Of a stretch of DNA of 64,000 nt, positions 7,590 through 16,484 are shown one piece after another. The notes beneath the pieces are model-generated. The model did not search any database and was not told where the DNA came from. It worked only from the letters and a program-made list of their open reading frames with translations. The stretch lies in NCBI GenBank assembly GCA_902608115.1, contig CACLMT010000004.1, positions 1 through 64,000 on the forward strand. Reading direction: 5' to 3'. Origin of the DNA: an uncultured SAR86 cluster bacterium (GTDB taxonomy: Bacteria > Pseudomonadota > Gammaproteobacteria > Magnimaribacterales > D2472). The translations under genes and the position numbers were made by a program. Positions within the stretch are counted from its first letter, which is position 1. The number at the start of each line of letters is the position of its first letter.

Positions 7590-10382
7590 ATGGATAAGAA
7601 GCCATATGATCCTTCAGAGATAGAAAAAAAACTCTATCAAGAATGGGAATCCTCTGGTCTTTTTAAACCAGGAACAGACCAAAATACCTATTCATTAGCA
7701 ATTCCTCCACCGAATGTTACTGGTACGCTACATATGGGGCATGGATTTCAAAGTGCCATCATGGATTGTCTAATTCGATATCACCGAATGTCTGGTAAAA
7801 ATACTTTTTGGCAAGTAGGCACAGATCATGCGGGAATTGCAACTGAAATGGTTGTTGAACATCTTTTAAATACTAAAGGTAAATCAAAAGCAGGCATAGG
7901 TAGGGAAGCATTTGAAAAAGAAGTTTGGAACTGGAAGAAATACTCTGGTAACAAAATCACTTCTCAGCTCAGTCGGTTAGGATCTAGCCTAGATTGGAGC
8001 TCTGAAAGATTTACATTGGATGATGAGTATCAACACGCTGTACTAAGCGCATTTATACAATTGTTTGATGAAGGTCTTATTTATCAAGGCAAACGGCTAG
8101 TAAACTGGGACCCTGTTCTTGAAACCTCTCTGTCAGACTTAGAGGTTATCAATAAAGATTTAAACATTAAAATTTGGGAAATTAAGTATCAGCTTGAGGA
8201 AACTGATGAGTTCGTCACTGTCGCTACCACCAGACCCGAGACTCTTTTCGGAGATATGGCTCTGGCCGTAAACCCACAAGATGAAAGGTTTGCACATCTA
8301 GTCGGTAAGAATGCTGCCATACCCTTATGCGATAGGGTTATCCCTATTGTTGTAGATGACTATGTAGATCCAGAATTTGGTACAGGTATTGTCAAGATAA
8401 CTCCTGGCCATGATTTCAATGATTATGAAATAGGTAAAAGACATGGTCTCCACATGGGTGACAACGCACAGTGTCACACTGGTGATGAAGCTGCATTTGA
8501 TCCTATTTCAATCCTAAATAAAAGTGTTGAAATAATTGGCGTTGCTCCAAAAAAATTCCATGGTATGGATAGGTTTGAAGCTCGTAAGGTGTTATTAGAG
8601 GATCTGAAAAAAGAAAAACTTTTGGTATCTGAAAACGAAAATGAGAGCACTCTGCCCTATGGAGATAGATCAGATCAAATTCTTGAGCCGCTGTTAACCG
8701 ATCAATGGTATGTCGATGCTAAAACTTTGGCCAAGCCAGCCATTGAAGCAGTCAAATCAAAAGAAATACAGTTTGTACCTGCCAATTGGGAAAAAACCTA
8801 TTTCCAATGGATGAATAATATTCAGGATTGGTGCATCAGCCGACAGTTATGGTGGGGTCATAGAATTCCAATTTGGTACGATGAATCTAATAAGCCTTTT
8901 GCAGGATTTTCTGAGGAAGATGTTAGGGAAAAGCATAGTTTGAAAGGAAAACTGCGCCAAGAGGAAGATGTTTTAGATACCTGGTTCTCATCAAGCCTTT
9001 GGACATTTGCAACCATGGGATGGCCTGAAAAAAATGAAAAATTAAGACTCTTTCATCCAACAACCACTTTGGTTACCGGTTTTGACATTATCTTTTTTTG
9101 GGTTGCTCGAATGATCATGATGACAAAGCACTTCATGAAAGAAGTACCATTTAAAGAGGTCTATATTACAGGACTTATTAAAGATGAAAATGGGCAGAAA
9201 ATGTCCAAATCAAAAGGAAATATTCTTGATCCAATCGATCTAATTGATGGCGTATCACTTGAAGAATTAATTGCAAAAAGAACTGAAGGCATGATGCAGC
9301 CCAAACTTAAAGAAATAATTATTAAACAAACAAATAAACAGTTCCCTAATGGCATTGAAGGCTATGGAACGGATGCTTTGCGATATACCTATTACTCACT
9401 AGCTTCTCCAGGCAGAAATATTAATTTTGATATCGGCAGAATCAAAGGCTACAGAAATTTCTGTAATAAAATCTGGAATGCTTTTCGATTTATTGAAATG
9501 CAGGCAACCAACCACGATTATCAATCTAGAAATGGTTCATCAGATATCTTATCCGATTGGATGGGGTCCAAAATCCAATATACTTCTGAGAATTGCAAAG
9601 CACATATTAAAAATTATCGATTTGATCTAGCCTCAGAAGAAATATATGAATTGGTCTGGTCAAATTTTTGTGATTGGTACATAGAATTTAACAAAGTAGC
9701 TATCCAGAAATCTGAGAGCAGCAATCAAACCAACAATTTAATAAGTAATTTGATAGGAAACTTTTACAGCATTCTAGAATTGTTACATCCTTTCATGCCG
9801 TTCATTACAGAGGAACTCTCTTCCAAGTTAGCTTCACTAGCTAAAAAAGAAAAATCAGGCTTTTTAGTTCAGAGTGGTTTTGCTCATGCTAGACCATCAA
9901 ATAAAAAGACTGAAAAACAAGTAGATGAAATCATTAATATTATTTCTGCTCTAAGGGTGATAAGGGCAGAAAATTTGAACATTAAAAATGAGACCTTACA
10001 TCTTATTATTTCAACTGATATGAGCCCTGATATGCAATCTGTGGTTGTAAAACAAGAAGTTATTATTGCGGGTATTGCAAAAATAGATGGAATTGAATTT
10101 ACCGATGAAATCCCAGAAGAATCAATTGAAAAAACAATGAGTGGATACAAAATTATTATCCCATTGGGAGGATTAATTGATCCTGAAGAAGAATTGACGC
10201 GACTTCAAAAAGAACTCTCAGATACTGAGAATGACATTAAGATTATTAGCTCAAAGCTAGCCAATGAACAATTTGTTGCTAAAGCTCCAGAAGCTGTAAT
10301 TAACAAAGAGAAAGAAAAACTTGTTAATGCAAACAAAAAAAAATCAATGATTGAAAGCAGCTTATTGAAAATTAATTCTTAA
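7590..10382 (+). CDS. valS: Valine--tRNA ligase
   Basis: Class I aminoacyl-tRNA synthetase that charges tRNA-Val, with an editing domain that clears mischarged threonine. About 930 residues. The HIGH element is HMGH at residues 48-51 inside PPNVTGTLHMGHGF, and the KMSKS loop is at about residues 537-541. Between them lies the CP1 editing domain, with the VATTRPETLFGDMA block. The C-terminus is the typical coiled-coil arm (EEELTRLQKELSDTENDIK). The ATG at 7590 is preferred over a TTG one codon earlier. Transcription probably continues from pepA. The stop codon shares TTAA with the stop of the convergent carboxyltransferase gene. Confidence 0.97.
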   Translation: MDKKPYDPSEIEKKLYQEWESSGLFKPGTDQNTYSLAIPPPNVTGTLHMGHGFQSAIMDCLIRYHRMSGKNTFWQVGTDHAGIATEMVVEHLLNTKGKSKAGIGREAFEKEVWNWKKYSGNKITSQLSRLGSSLDWSSERFTLDDEYQHAVLSAFIQLFDEGLIYQGKRLVNWDPVLETSLSDLEVINKDLNIKIWEIKYQLEETDEFVTVATTRPETLFGDMALAVNPQDERFAHLVGKNAAIPLCDRVIPIVVDDYVDPEFGTGIVKITPGHDFNDYEIGKRHGLHMGDNAQCHTGDEAAFDPISILNKSVEIIGVAPKKFHGMDRFEARKVLLEDLKKEKLLVSENENESTLPYGDRSDQILEPLLTDQWYVDAKTLAKPAIEAVKSKEIQFVPANWEKTYFQWMNNIQDWCISRQLWWGHRIPIWYDESNKPFAGFSEEDVREKHSLKGKLRQEEDVLDTWFSSSLWTFATMGWPEKNEKLRLFHPTTTLVTGFDIIFFWVARMIMMTKHFMKEVPFKEVYITGLIKDENGQKMSKSKGNILDPIDLIDGVSLEELIAKRTEGMMQPKLKEIIIKQTNKQFPNGIEGYGTDALRYTYYSLASPGRNINFDIGRIKGYRNFCNKIWNAFRFIEMQATNHDYQSRNGSSDILSDWMGSKIQYTSENCKAHIKNYRFDLASEEIYELVWSNFCDWYIEFNKVAIQKSESSNQTNNLISNLIGNFYSILELLHPFMPFITEELSSKLASLAKKEKSGFLVQSGFAHARPSNKKTEKQVDEIINIISALRVIRAENLNIKNETLHLIISTDMSPDMQSVVVKQEVIIAGIAKIDGIEFTDEIPEESIEKTMSGYKIIIPLGGLIDPEEELTRLQKELSDTENDIKIISSKLANEQFVAKAPEAVINKEKEKLVNANKKKSMIESSLLKINS

Positions 10383-11908
10383 AGGCTATCTGTAGATTTA
10401 AATGCTTTTAAAACAACGCTTCGTGTTTGTGCAGGATCTATCACAGCGTCAATTTCTAGAAAAGACGCGGCTTCAATTGCTTGGCCAGCCTCATACATCT
10501 TGGCGACCAATTTATCAAAAAGTTCTTTACGCTCATCAAGATTCTCTATGCTTTCAAGCTCTTTTCTGTAACCCAGTTTTACAGCGCCTTCAATTCCCAT
10601 GCCGCCAAACTCTCCCGTTGGCCATGCTGCAGTATAAACAGGATTATGAAGACTACCGCCGACCAATGCCTGTGCACCCAACCCGTAACCCTTTCTGAGG
10701 AAAATTGCCACAAGGGGAACACTGATGTTTGCACCCTGCTTAAACAAAGATGCCATTCTTCTAACGGCCCCACCCTCTTCACTCGCAGGCCCAACCATGA
10801 ACCCAGGCGTATCAGCCAGCACCAGAATAGGTAATGCATGATCGTTACAGATAGCAATAAAGTCTGCAGCTTTTTCAGCTGACTCTGAATCTATTGCGCC
10901 GCCCAATTTCTGACAGTCGCTTGCAAGAAGGGCAAAAGGTTTACCTTCAATTCTGATAAACCCTGTGATAATACTTTCGCCATATTTTTTTCTGAGTTCT
11001 AAAAAACTATCCTCATCAGCCACTGTGTTAATAATGTCTCGAACCTTATAGGTGTAACGCCTATCCTCTGGCATGATGTTTTTGAGTATCTCTTGATCGC
11101 AAACAGAAAAATCTTCAATTGAACCTTGAAAATAAGACAGCAGTTTTTTTGCAGTCAAAGTTGCTTCCTCTTCATTTTCAGCAACATAGTCAACCACTCC
11201 ATTCTTCTCATGCACAGACACTGGACCAATATCAGTTGGCTCGAACACACCCAGCCCGCCGCCTTCAATCATTGCAGGGCCTGCCATGCCAATCCATGAG
11301 GTCTTTGTTGCAATCCTAAAATCGGAACAACCAAACAATGCAGCATTACCAGCAAAACAATAACCATTATTAACCGCAATTTTTAAGGAGCTGCCAGTTA
11401 ATTGAGCCCAGGATGAAAAAGAGGGAATGTGCAACCCAGCAATTTGAGTTAACACATCGGTATCGCCAGGCCTGCCACCTCCACCCTCAGTAAAAATTAT
11501 AATAGGAAGTCCGAACTTCTTAGCCTGATCACATATACGATCAAGTTTTAGATGATGGAAGGCACCTTGAGTTCCGGCCAACACAGAATAGTCATAAATA
11601 ATCGCTACAGCTTGAGAGCGCTCTGACCCTACCAAATCAGAATTCACAGAACAAAAACCAGTGATGATACCGTCAGCATTTGTTTTGTCTTGTAACTCTT
11701 CGTAGTCTCGACGAGTGCGTTGGGCAGCTACAGCAAATTGCCCAAACTCTAGAAAACTTTTCTCATCAACCAAATGAGTTAAATTTTCTCTGGCAGTTCT
11801 GTATTGCTTTGAATGTCTTTTTTCAGCAGATGAAACTCTAAATTCATCAGAGCTTTTTTCAACTCTGCGAATAAATTTTTCAAACTCTGGTCGATTTTTA
11901 ATGGCCAT
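10379..11908 (-). CDS. Acyl-CoA carboxylase carboxyltransferase (beta) subunit, orphan
   Basis: A two-domain crotonase-fold carboxyltransferase of 509 residues, of the AccD5/PccB/MmdA family. These subunits move CO2 from carboxybiotin to acetyl-, propionyl-, methylcrotonyl- or geranyl-CoA. Family blocks seen: AVIYDYSVLAGTQGAFHH-like N-half, TEGGGGRPGD, and in the C-half LADTPGFMVGPASEEGG, the oxyanion and biotin pocket of the second domain. No biotin carboxylase or biotin-carrier gene is adjacent, so the substrate is unknown and the alpha subunit must be encoded elsewhere. Base composition is visibly richer in GC than neighbours (one 60-base line near 10,681 is half GC), which may hint at different ancestry or higher expression. 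It is the last gene of the minus-strand accessory block and is preceded by a 23-codon mini-ORF. Confidence 0.85.
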   Translation of the reverse strand: MAIKNRPEFEKFIRRVEKSSDEFRVSSAEKRHSKQYRTARENLTHLVDEKSFLEFGQFAVAAQRTRRDYEELQDKTNADGIITGFCSVNSDLVGSERSQAVAIIYDYSVLAGTQGAFHHLKLDRICDQAKKFGLPIIIFTEGGGGRPGDTDVLTQIAGLHIPSFSSWAQLTGSSLKIAVNNGYCFAGNAALFGCSDFRIATKTSWIGMAGPAMIEGGGLGVFEPTDIGPVSVHEKNGVVDYVAENEEEATLTAKKLLSYFQGSIEDFSVCDQEILKNIMPEDRRYTYKVRDIINTVADEDSFLELRKKYGESIITGFIRIEGKPFALLASDCQKLGGAIDSESAEKAADFIAICNDHALPILVLADTPGFMVGPASEEGGAVRRMASLFKQGANISVPLVAIFLRKGYGLGAQALVGGSLHNPVYTAAWPTGEFGGMGIEGAVKLGYRKELESIENLDERKELFDKLVAKMYEAGQAIEAASFLEIDAVIDPAQTRSVVLKAFKSTDSL

Positions 11909-11948
11909 GATCTCCTATGCTACTAAAAAAATATCCATTCGAGTAAAA

Positions 11949-12020
11949 CTAACTGGCAGTATGTTTTTTAAATGTATCTCCAGTCAATTTCAATACCATT
12001 TTATTGTTGTATGTATCCAT
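11949..12020 (-). CDS. 23-residue mini-ORF, possible decayed gene start
   Basis: In the 131-base gap between the aldo/keto reductase and the carboxyltransferase an ATG at 12020 follows a well-placed GGGAG and opens a 23-codon frame (MDTYNNKMVLKLTGD then FKKHTAS, ending TAG). I do not recognise it. It could be a small peptide, a leader, or the surviving start of a deleted gene, as seen more clearly at 16,472. Nothing else is visible in this gap except a Shine-Dalgarno (AGGAG) for the carboxyltransferase. Confidence 0.3.
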   Translation of the reverse strand: MDTYNNKMVLKLTGDTFKKHTAS

Positions 12021-12039
12021 CTGTAGCTCCCTTTAAAAA

Positions 12040-13023
12040 TTAATTTTCTAAACAACCATCGATCTGTTGAATTTCAGTTTTAGACAAGATCCCTTTTACT
12101 TCTGCTTCCACACACTCATTTAACTCTTTTCTATTTTTTACACCTAAAATTACAGATGCAACACCTGCAGCGCTCAAAGCATACCTATGTGCCAAGCTGG
12201 CAGGAGATTCATCCCAATCATGTGCTAAATCTCTGAAAGATTTTGCTTTCTCAAAATCTTGAAAATCACTTTGATCAAAACCAGAACTGTGCGGCAATCT
12301 ATCCATTGAAGATGTCAAAGCTCCAGCTTGAACTGCTCTGATTGCCAAGATAGGAATATCACGTTGCTGACACTCCAATAATATTGCTTTTGGATTGAAG
12401 GCCTCTGATACATAACCAATGGCTCCTGCAGAATTTAAAGGATTAACAACGCATTGAACTGCGCTTGGTGGATGGTTATGAGCAAGCGCTTTGATGATTG
12501 CTTCTTCTTGTCCAAGCCCACCAATTCCCCAATGATCAATCTTCCCTTCCTTTATTAAACGCTCAAATGCAGGAATTACTGAATTAAAAAAACAACTGAG
12601 CGTTGTCGCACTTTTTCCTCTCAATTCATCAAACTTAAAAAGTTTATAGTTATCTTCAATCAATTGAGAGTGAAGTAAGAATAAATTGACCTTGTTTAAT
12701 TTCATATTATCCAGACTCTTGGTCAACGAACTATTTAACTTATCGTAGACCTCATCCTCTGGCTGTGTTCCTAATTGACATTTAGTGGTAAAAAAAAGAT
12801 TGTCTTTTTTCTTTCCATTTAAAGACTCCCCAAGCACTCTTTCAGCCTCACCTTTTCCATACATGGGAGCCACATCAAAATGATTGATGCCATGATCCAA
12901 AGCAGAATGTACCGTTTGAATAGCTTCTTCTTTGGTTGTTTCTCCCCAAACTTGACCGATTCCACCACCACCAAGTGTTAATGCGCTAACTTTAGAAAAA
13001 GGTTTAAAATTCCTAAAATGCAT
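12040..13023 (-). CDS. Aldo/keto reductase
   Basis: An NADPH-dependent (beta/alpha)8-barrel oxidoreductase of about 327 residues, acting on an unidentified aldehyde, ketone or sugar in the cytosol. Family blocks in order: GGGGIGQVWG near the start, HFDVAPMYGKGEAERVLGE containing the catalytic Asp and Tyr, FFTTKCQLG with the catalytic Lys, and NLFLLHSQL with the catalytic His. Near the C-terminus ASVILGVKNRKEL forms the cofactor-binding strand. The ATG at 13023 gives the family N-terminus MHFRNFKPF and overlaps the preceding lipoprotein gene by 11 bases; a start at 13095 would add 24 unrelated residues. The sequence resembles the L-galactose dehydrogenase / D-threo-aldose dehydrogenase branch, but I cannot fix the substrate. 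Confidence 0.88.
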   Translation of the reverse strand: MHFRNFKPFSKVSALTLGGGGIGQVWGETTKEEAIQTVHSALDHGINHFDVAPMYGKGEAERVLGESLNGKKKDNLFFTTKCQLGTQPEDEVYDKLNSSLTKSLDNMKLNKVNLFLLHSQLIEDNYKLFKFDELRGKSATTLSCFFNSVIPAFERLIKEGKIDHWGIGGLGQEEAIIKALAHNHPPSAVQCVVNPLNSAGAIGYVSEAFNPKAILLECQQRDIPILAIRAVQAGALTSSMDRLPHSSGFDQSDFQDFEKAKSFRDLAHDWDESPASLAHRYALSAAGVASVILGVKNRKELNECVEAEVKGILSKTEIQQIDGCLEN

Positions 13024-14995
13024 TGTTATACCAAATAGGCGAAGACCATGCTCTCTCTTGGATTGTTGCTGGCAAATCAGATCTAGGCTCCTCACCTACA
13101 CGAACTGCGTCCCACGTTGACCACCTACAAACTGGATTCTCAAGCACTCTGGAATAATAAAAAGCTTCCTGATTATTTTTAAAATCAGGGTCTTGCCAAA
13201 AAACTTTTAATTCCCTTGCTCCTGAATCGGCGCTAATTGAGCAATCATCTAAATCAACACGAGCTCCATTATCAGGGCAACGATAAGTTTGTGGATCAAC
13301 ACTTAGCCCATCAGAACATGCAACATCATAAACTTGTTCTTTATGCTCTCCATCCTCTAACCATCCCTTTATAATTTGAGTTCTTTGCAATGGTGCACCG
13401 AGAGGATCAGCAATTGCCCATATGAGAAAGGTTGGGGTTTTGTTTCCTTTTACATTGAGCGTTCCACCCATTGGAATACTTTTTGCATATGCATCTTGAA
13501 TGAGAGAAAGATCGTCTAATTTTGAATTCGCTAAATCATAACCTGCAAAAAATCTAACCTTTATTCTTGGGCCACTTGTTGCAAATGTTTCCTTACGTCT
13601 AAAAGCATCATAAATAGCTTCTCGAGTATTCTCTTCTGCCCAAACTCCCGCAAGACCTGAAGCAGAAAATTGAATCAATCGTTCGCTGGCAGAAAAATAG
13701 TCTTTTCCATCCACTTCCTTGAAAACATTTGGTCTCATTACTTTTAAAAAAGTTCCATACCACCGATTAAATGGAATAGAACCTCTAAGTTCTGCTGTGC
13801 CATCTAATAGACCTATCTTTGAGAAATATATTTCCTCATTATCAGAGCCGCCTCCAACATGAGTATCACTTGATCCTATTAAGCTAAATTTATATGGATT
13901 GGTTAGACCTTTCTCCGAAAGACTTAAACCCCTTAGATACGCGTCTCTGACATAGCTCCCTTTTAAATTACTTATAAGCTTTTCTTCTATCATTCCAGTT
14001 TTTGCTTCAAAGGCTGCCCATTCATCATTTTTAGAAAGCAATGGATGAGTCTCTGAGGTTCCTTTTACCTGAGTAATTTCAACCAATGGCTCATTTAGAG
14101 AACGGTTATTAGCATACTCTTCATCAATCGGGCCTCCATTATAATCATTTAGAGAAAATGCAGCCCCTCCAGAAATATTAGAGTTATGAGGAATAGCCAA
14201 ACTCTCAACTCCATTTCTTCTAAGCTCATTCATCCAATCCCATAATCTTTCAGGATCTTGGCTGTCCCCTCTTGTAAAAATATTACTAGGTAAATTATTG
14301 GTATCTCGAAAAATGACATTTCTATGTAAATATCTATCGTAAAGCTCAATGCTAGATGTATATTCATATCCAGCAAAAGTAGTAAAAGATCCAGGAACAT
14401 AAGCATCATCAGCCGCCTTAATGGTTTCTTGCCAAACGGTTCTGCCAACTTCTTCTATCAAGGATCTATCAATGGTTCCATCCTCAACCCCATCTCTAAT
14501 TGATTTAGCTAAAGGTCGAAAAAGGCCACCTCTTTTAATGATTGAATAAAGTCCATTGCTAACCGATACATTTAAATTATGTATTGGCTTTGTTATCTCA
14601 TATTTAGAAAACTCAGAGTTAGTATCAGCAGCCTCAGGCAGTAATCCCAAAAAGATTCCATGGTCAGTGACTGCATAAAAATCTAAAGGTCTGTTCAGTT
14701 GAATTTGATAACCACTTGGGTGTGGTATTGCATGCCCTTGTGCATACTTATAAGCATCAGCTGGAGAGTTCATTGTACCAAAAGTATATGCGTCAAATGA
14801 ATTAGCTGTATGAACATGCAAATCACCAAAATACGCATTTTTATCAGGATTTGGTGCGGGTCTGGGTTGAGTTTGAGTTTGTGTTAATGGTTTTTCCTCC
14901 AAAGATAGTGAAACCTCTTTTAAACTATTTTCATCTGAGCATGCGGCAAGAATCACTAGCATAGAAATAAAAAAAATATTTTGGATTTTCATCAT
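13013..14995 (-). CDS. DUF3604 lipoprotein with PHP-like metal site
   Basis: A 660-residue exported lipoprotein. The signal peptide ends in the lipobox LAAC with Cys at residue 19, so the protein should be lipid-anchored in the periplasm or outer membrane. After a Gln/Pro-rich linker (QTQTQPRPAPNP) the DUF3604 domain begins with YFGDLHVHT (H60, H62), continues with FYAVTDHG and later SLIGSSDTHVGGG, the His/Asp pattern of PHP-type metal-dependent hydrolases. The substrate of this family is unknown to me; a phosphoester or ester is a guess from the fold. Its start forms an ATGA overlap with the upstream tandem DSBA-like gene, so the two are probably a functional pair. The second in-frame ATG (MKIQ) is one codon later. 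Confidence 0.85.
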   Translation of the reverse strand: MMKIQNIFFISMLVILAACSDENSLKEVSLSLEEKPLTQTQTQPRPAPNPDKNAYFGDLHVHTANSFDAYTFGTMNSPADAYKYAQGHAIPHPSGYQIQLNRPLDFYAVTDHGIFLGLLPEAADTNSEFSKYEITKPIHNLNVSVSNGLYSIIKRGGLFRPLAKSIRDGVEDGTIDRSLIEEVGRTVWQETIKAADDAYVPGSFTTFAGYEYTSSIELYDRYLHRNVIFRDTNNLPSNIFTRGDSQDPERLWDWMNELRRNGVESLAIPHNSNISGGAAFSLNDYNGGPIDEEYANNRSLNEPLVEITQVKGTSETHPLLSKNDEWAAFEAKTGMIEEKLISNLKGSYVRDAYLRGLSLSEKGLTNPYKFSLIGSSDTHVGGGSDNEEIYFSKIGLLDGTAELRGSIPFNRWYGTFLKVMRPNVFKEVDGKDYFSASERLIQFSASGLAGVWAEENTREAIYDAFRRKETFATSGPRIKVRFFAGYDLANSKLDDLSLIQDAYAKSIPMGGTLNVKGNKTPTFLIWAIADPLGAPLQRTQIIKGWLEDGEHKEQVYDVACSDGLSVDPQTYRCPDNGARVDLDDCSISADSGARELKVFWQDPDFKNNQEAFYYSRVLENPVCRWSTWDAVRVGEEPRSDLPATIQERAWSSPIWYNNAF

Positions 14996-16344
14996 TGCTC
15001 CTTAGATAGACGTTTTGTGATTTCTTCTTTTAGTAGCCACATTCTATCCTGACCCCAAACATAAAATGGATTACTGTCATCAGTATCAGTAATTTTAAAA
15101 CTTGGTACTCCCCAGCAATTTCCTGAATACATATCTTCAACATTATCATTTAGGACTTTTTTCCAGTGTTTGGTGTTTAAATCTTTTTTAATTGTTAACC
15201 AATCAAGCTCAAGCTCTGTAACCAAGTTCTCTAAAAAAGCATCATCGCCAATATTGATTCCATCTTGAAAAGAAGCTTTTAATAAAGCTTCAATATACTC
15301 AAAACCCTTCCCAGCTCCATCAATTATTGGGAACAATGAATAAGATTTTCTAGCTGGTTTTCCAATTGGTGAGTAAATAGATTTCATTTCATGTCCATGC
15401 TTTCTACCCTCTCTTGCCGCATCTGAAATAATGTACTTAACCTTAAAATTTGGAATGGTCATCATTCGCATGAGCATAGGTAGCACGGGTTTTGTGATAA
15501 GGTTTACAGGATACTCTTCCCTAATTTGACGAACTCTTTTAGTGCTTACAAAAGTATATGGGCTGTTCAAAGATGGATAGTAATATAAATTTACTTTTTT
15601 ATCTGATTCTAGGTGTCTCGGAGCTTTTAATTCTATTGGGCAAATGTTATCGAGGGCTTGAGGATTCTTTGCTCCCAATTGAGCAAGCCTTTCCTCTAAA
15701 TGAGGTAAGCGATCTACACCCCAATACAATTCTTTTTCATAATAAAATGCAGATCCAAAATAATAACCTTTTGCATTTCTAGTTTCGTTACCCTGCATTA
15801 ATTTGTTCTTAACCTCGCTCTTAGTTGCATAATAAGTAGAAGACAACTCATCTAGGGCAATAGCATCTCCCTCCCACAAAGCAAAACTAACTTGAGTTGC
15901 TATCTCCCCAAAATCTTCTGCTCTCACTGAAGTTAAAATTGAGTTAGCTTTTTCTACTAGATCTTTTGTAGGATACTCATCAGCCTTAAAATTAATGTTG
16001 TAAAAAGGTGCAATTCGTTTTACATCCCGCAAACAATAAATGTTGTACAAGGAAGGTTCATGCACTGCATCAAGATTTTCTTCTCCAACCAATATCGGTT
16101 TGAGAACAATATCAAAAGAGGATTTTAATTCTTCAATACATTGTATGGTTAGATGAGAATAAGGGTCATCTACCTTGTGGAAGTACAATATTTCATGAGG
16201 TCTTTTTTCTTCTTGCCTTGCCGCCTCAGTTTTCTTGCGAATATTTTGAAAAATTTCATAGCTAGAAAAAGTATTCATAGCTTGATTTCTTATTTTGGCA
16301 CTCATCGTGCGCCTAGTCATGAAATTTCTAAAAGCTTTAAGCAT
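14992..16344 (-). CDS. Tandem DSBA/HCCA-isomerase-like thioredoxin-fold protein
   Basis: A 450-residue protein that appears to be two DSBA/2-hydroxychromene-2-carboxylate isomerase (kappa GST-like) domains in a row. Domain 1 (about 50-225) starts with LYFHKVDDPYSHL and closes with YWGVDRLPHL; domain 2 (about 250-445) starts with LYYYPSLNSPYTF and closes with VWGQDRMWLL. Each half therefore has the family's opening SPY-like turn and terminal WGxDR block. Neither has CxxC, so redox disulphide exchange is unlikely. Domain 2 keeps the Ser (S261) at the place where HCCA isomerases bind glutathione thiolate; domain 1 has Asp there. It is probably a glutathione-dependent isomerase or transferase. 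There is no signal peptide. It is coupled to the DUF3604 gene downstream. Confidence 0.75.
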   Translation of the reverse strand: MLKAFRNFMTRRTMSAKIRNQAMNTFSSYEIFQNIRKKTEAARQEEKRPHEILYFHKVDDPYSHLTIQCIEELKSSFDIVLKPILVGEENLDAVHEPSLYNIYCLRDVKRIAPFYNINFKADEYPTKDLVEKANSILTSVRAEDFGEIATQVSFALWEGDAIALDELSSTYYATKSEVKNKLMQGNETRNAKGYYFGSAFYYEKELYWGVDRLPHLEERLAQLGAKNPQALDNICPIELKAPRHLESDKKVNLYYYPSLNSPYTFVSTKRVRQIREEYPVNLITKPVLPMLMRMMTIPNFKVKYIISDAAREGRKHGHEMKSIYSPIGKPARKSYSLFPIIDGAGKGFEYIEALLKASFQDGINIGDDAFLENLVTELELDWLTIKKDLNTKHWKKVLNDNVEDMYSGNCWGVPSFKITDTDDSNPFYVWGQDRMWLLKEEITKRLSKEQ

Positions 16345-16367
16345 AATTGCGAGCTAAAGGTTAAAAA

Positions 16368-16472
16368 TTACTTAATCTTTTTCCAATGATTGAATCTACT
16401 TAGGCTATGATGCATACACTCTTGAATGAAAGGATGCTCAATACCAAATAATTCTGTAATTTTAGTTTTCAT
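16368..16472 (-). pseudogene. Remnant of a nitronate monooxygenase gene (first ~22 codons)
   Basis: Right after the SDR gene, AGGAGG (16477-16482) precedes an ATG at 16472 that opens a 34-codon frame. Its first part, MKTKITELFGIEHPFIQ then ECMHH, reads like the conserved N-terminus of nitronate monooxygenase / 2-nitropropane dioxygenase proteins (family pattern MKTxITELFGIxxPIIQGGM), an FMN barrel of about 320 residues. After MHH the frame no longer resembles the family and stops at TAA (16368-16370). The rest of the gene is missing, so this looks like a large deletion that left the ribosome-binding site and first strand. A coding role for the 34-residue peptide cannot be excluded. Confidence 0.6.
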
Positions 16473-16484
16473 AATACCTCCTGT

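Noticed and set aside
10402-10834. Two overlapping plus-strand ORFs of 98 and 117 codons
   Set aside because: They lie fully antisense to the conserved carboxyltransferase gene and show no recognisable domain or ribosome-binding site.
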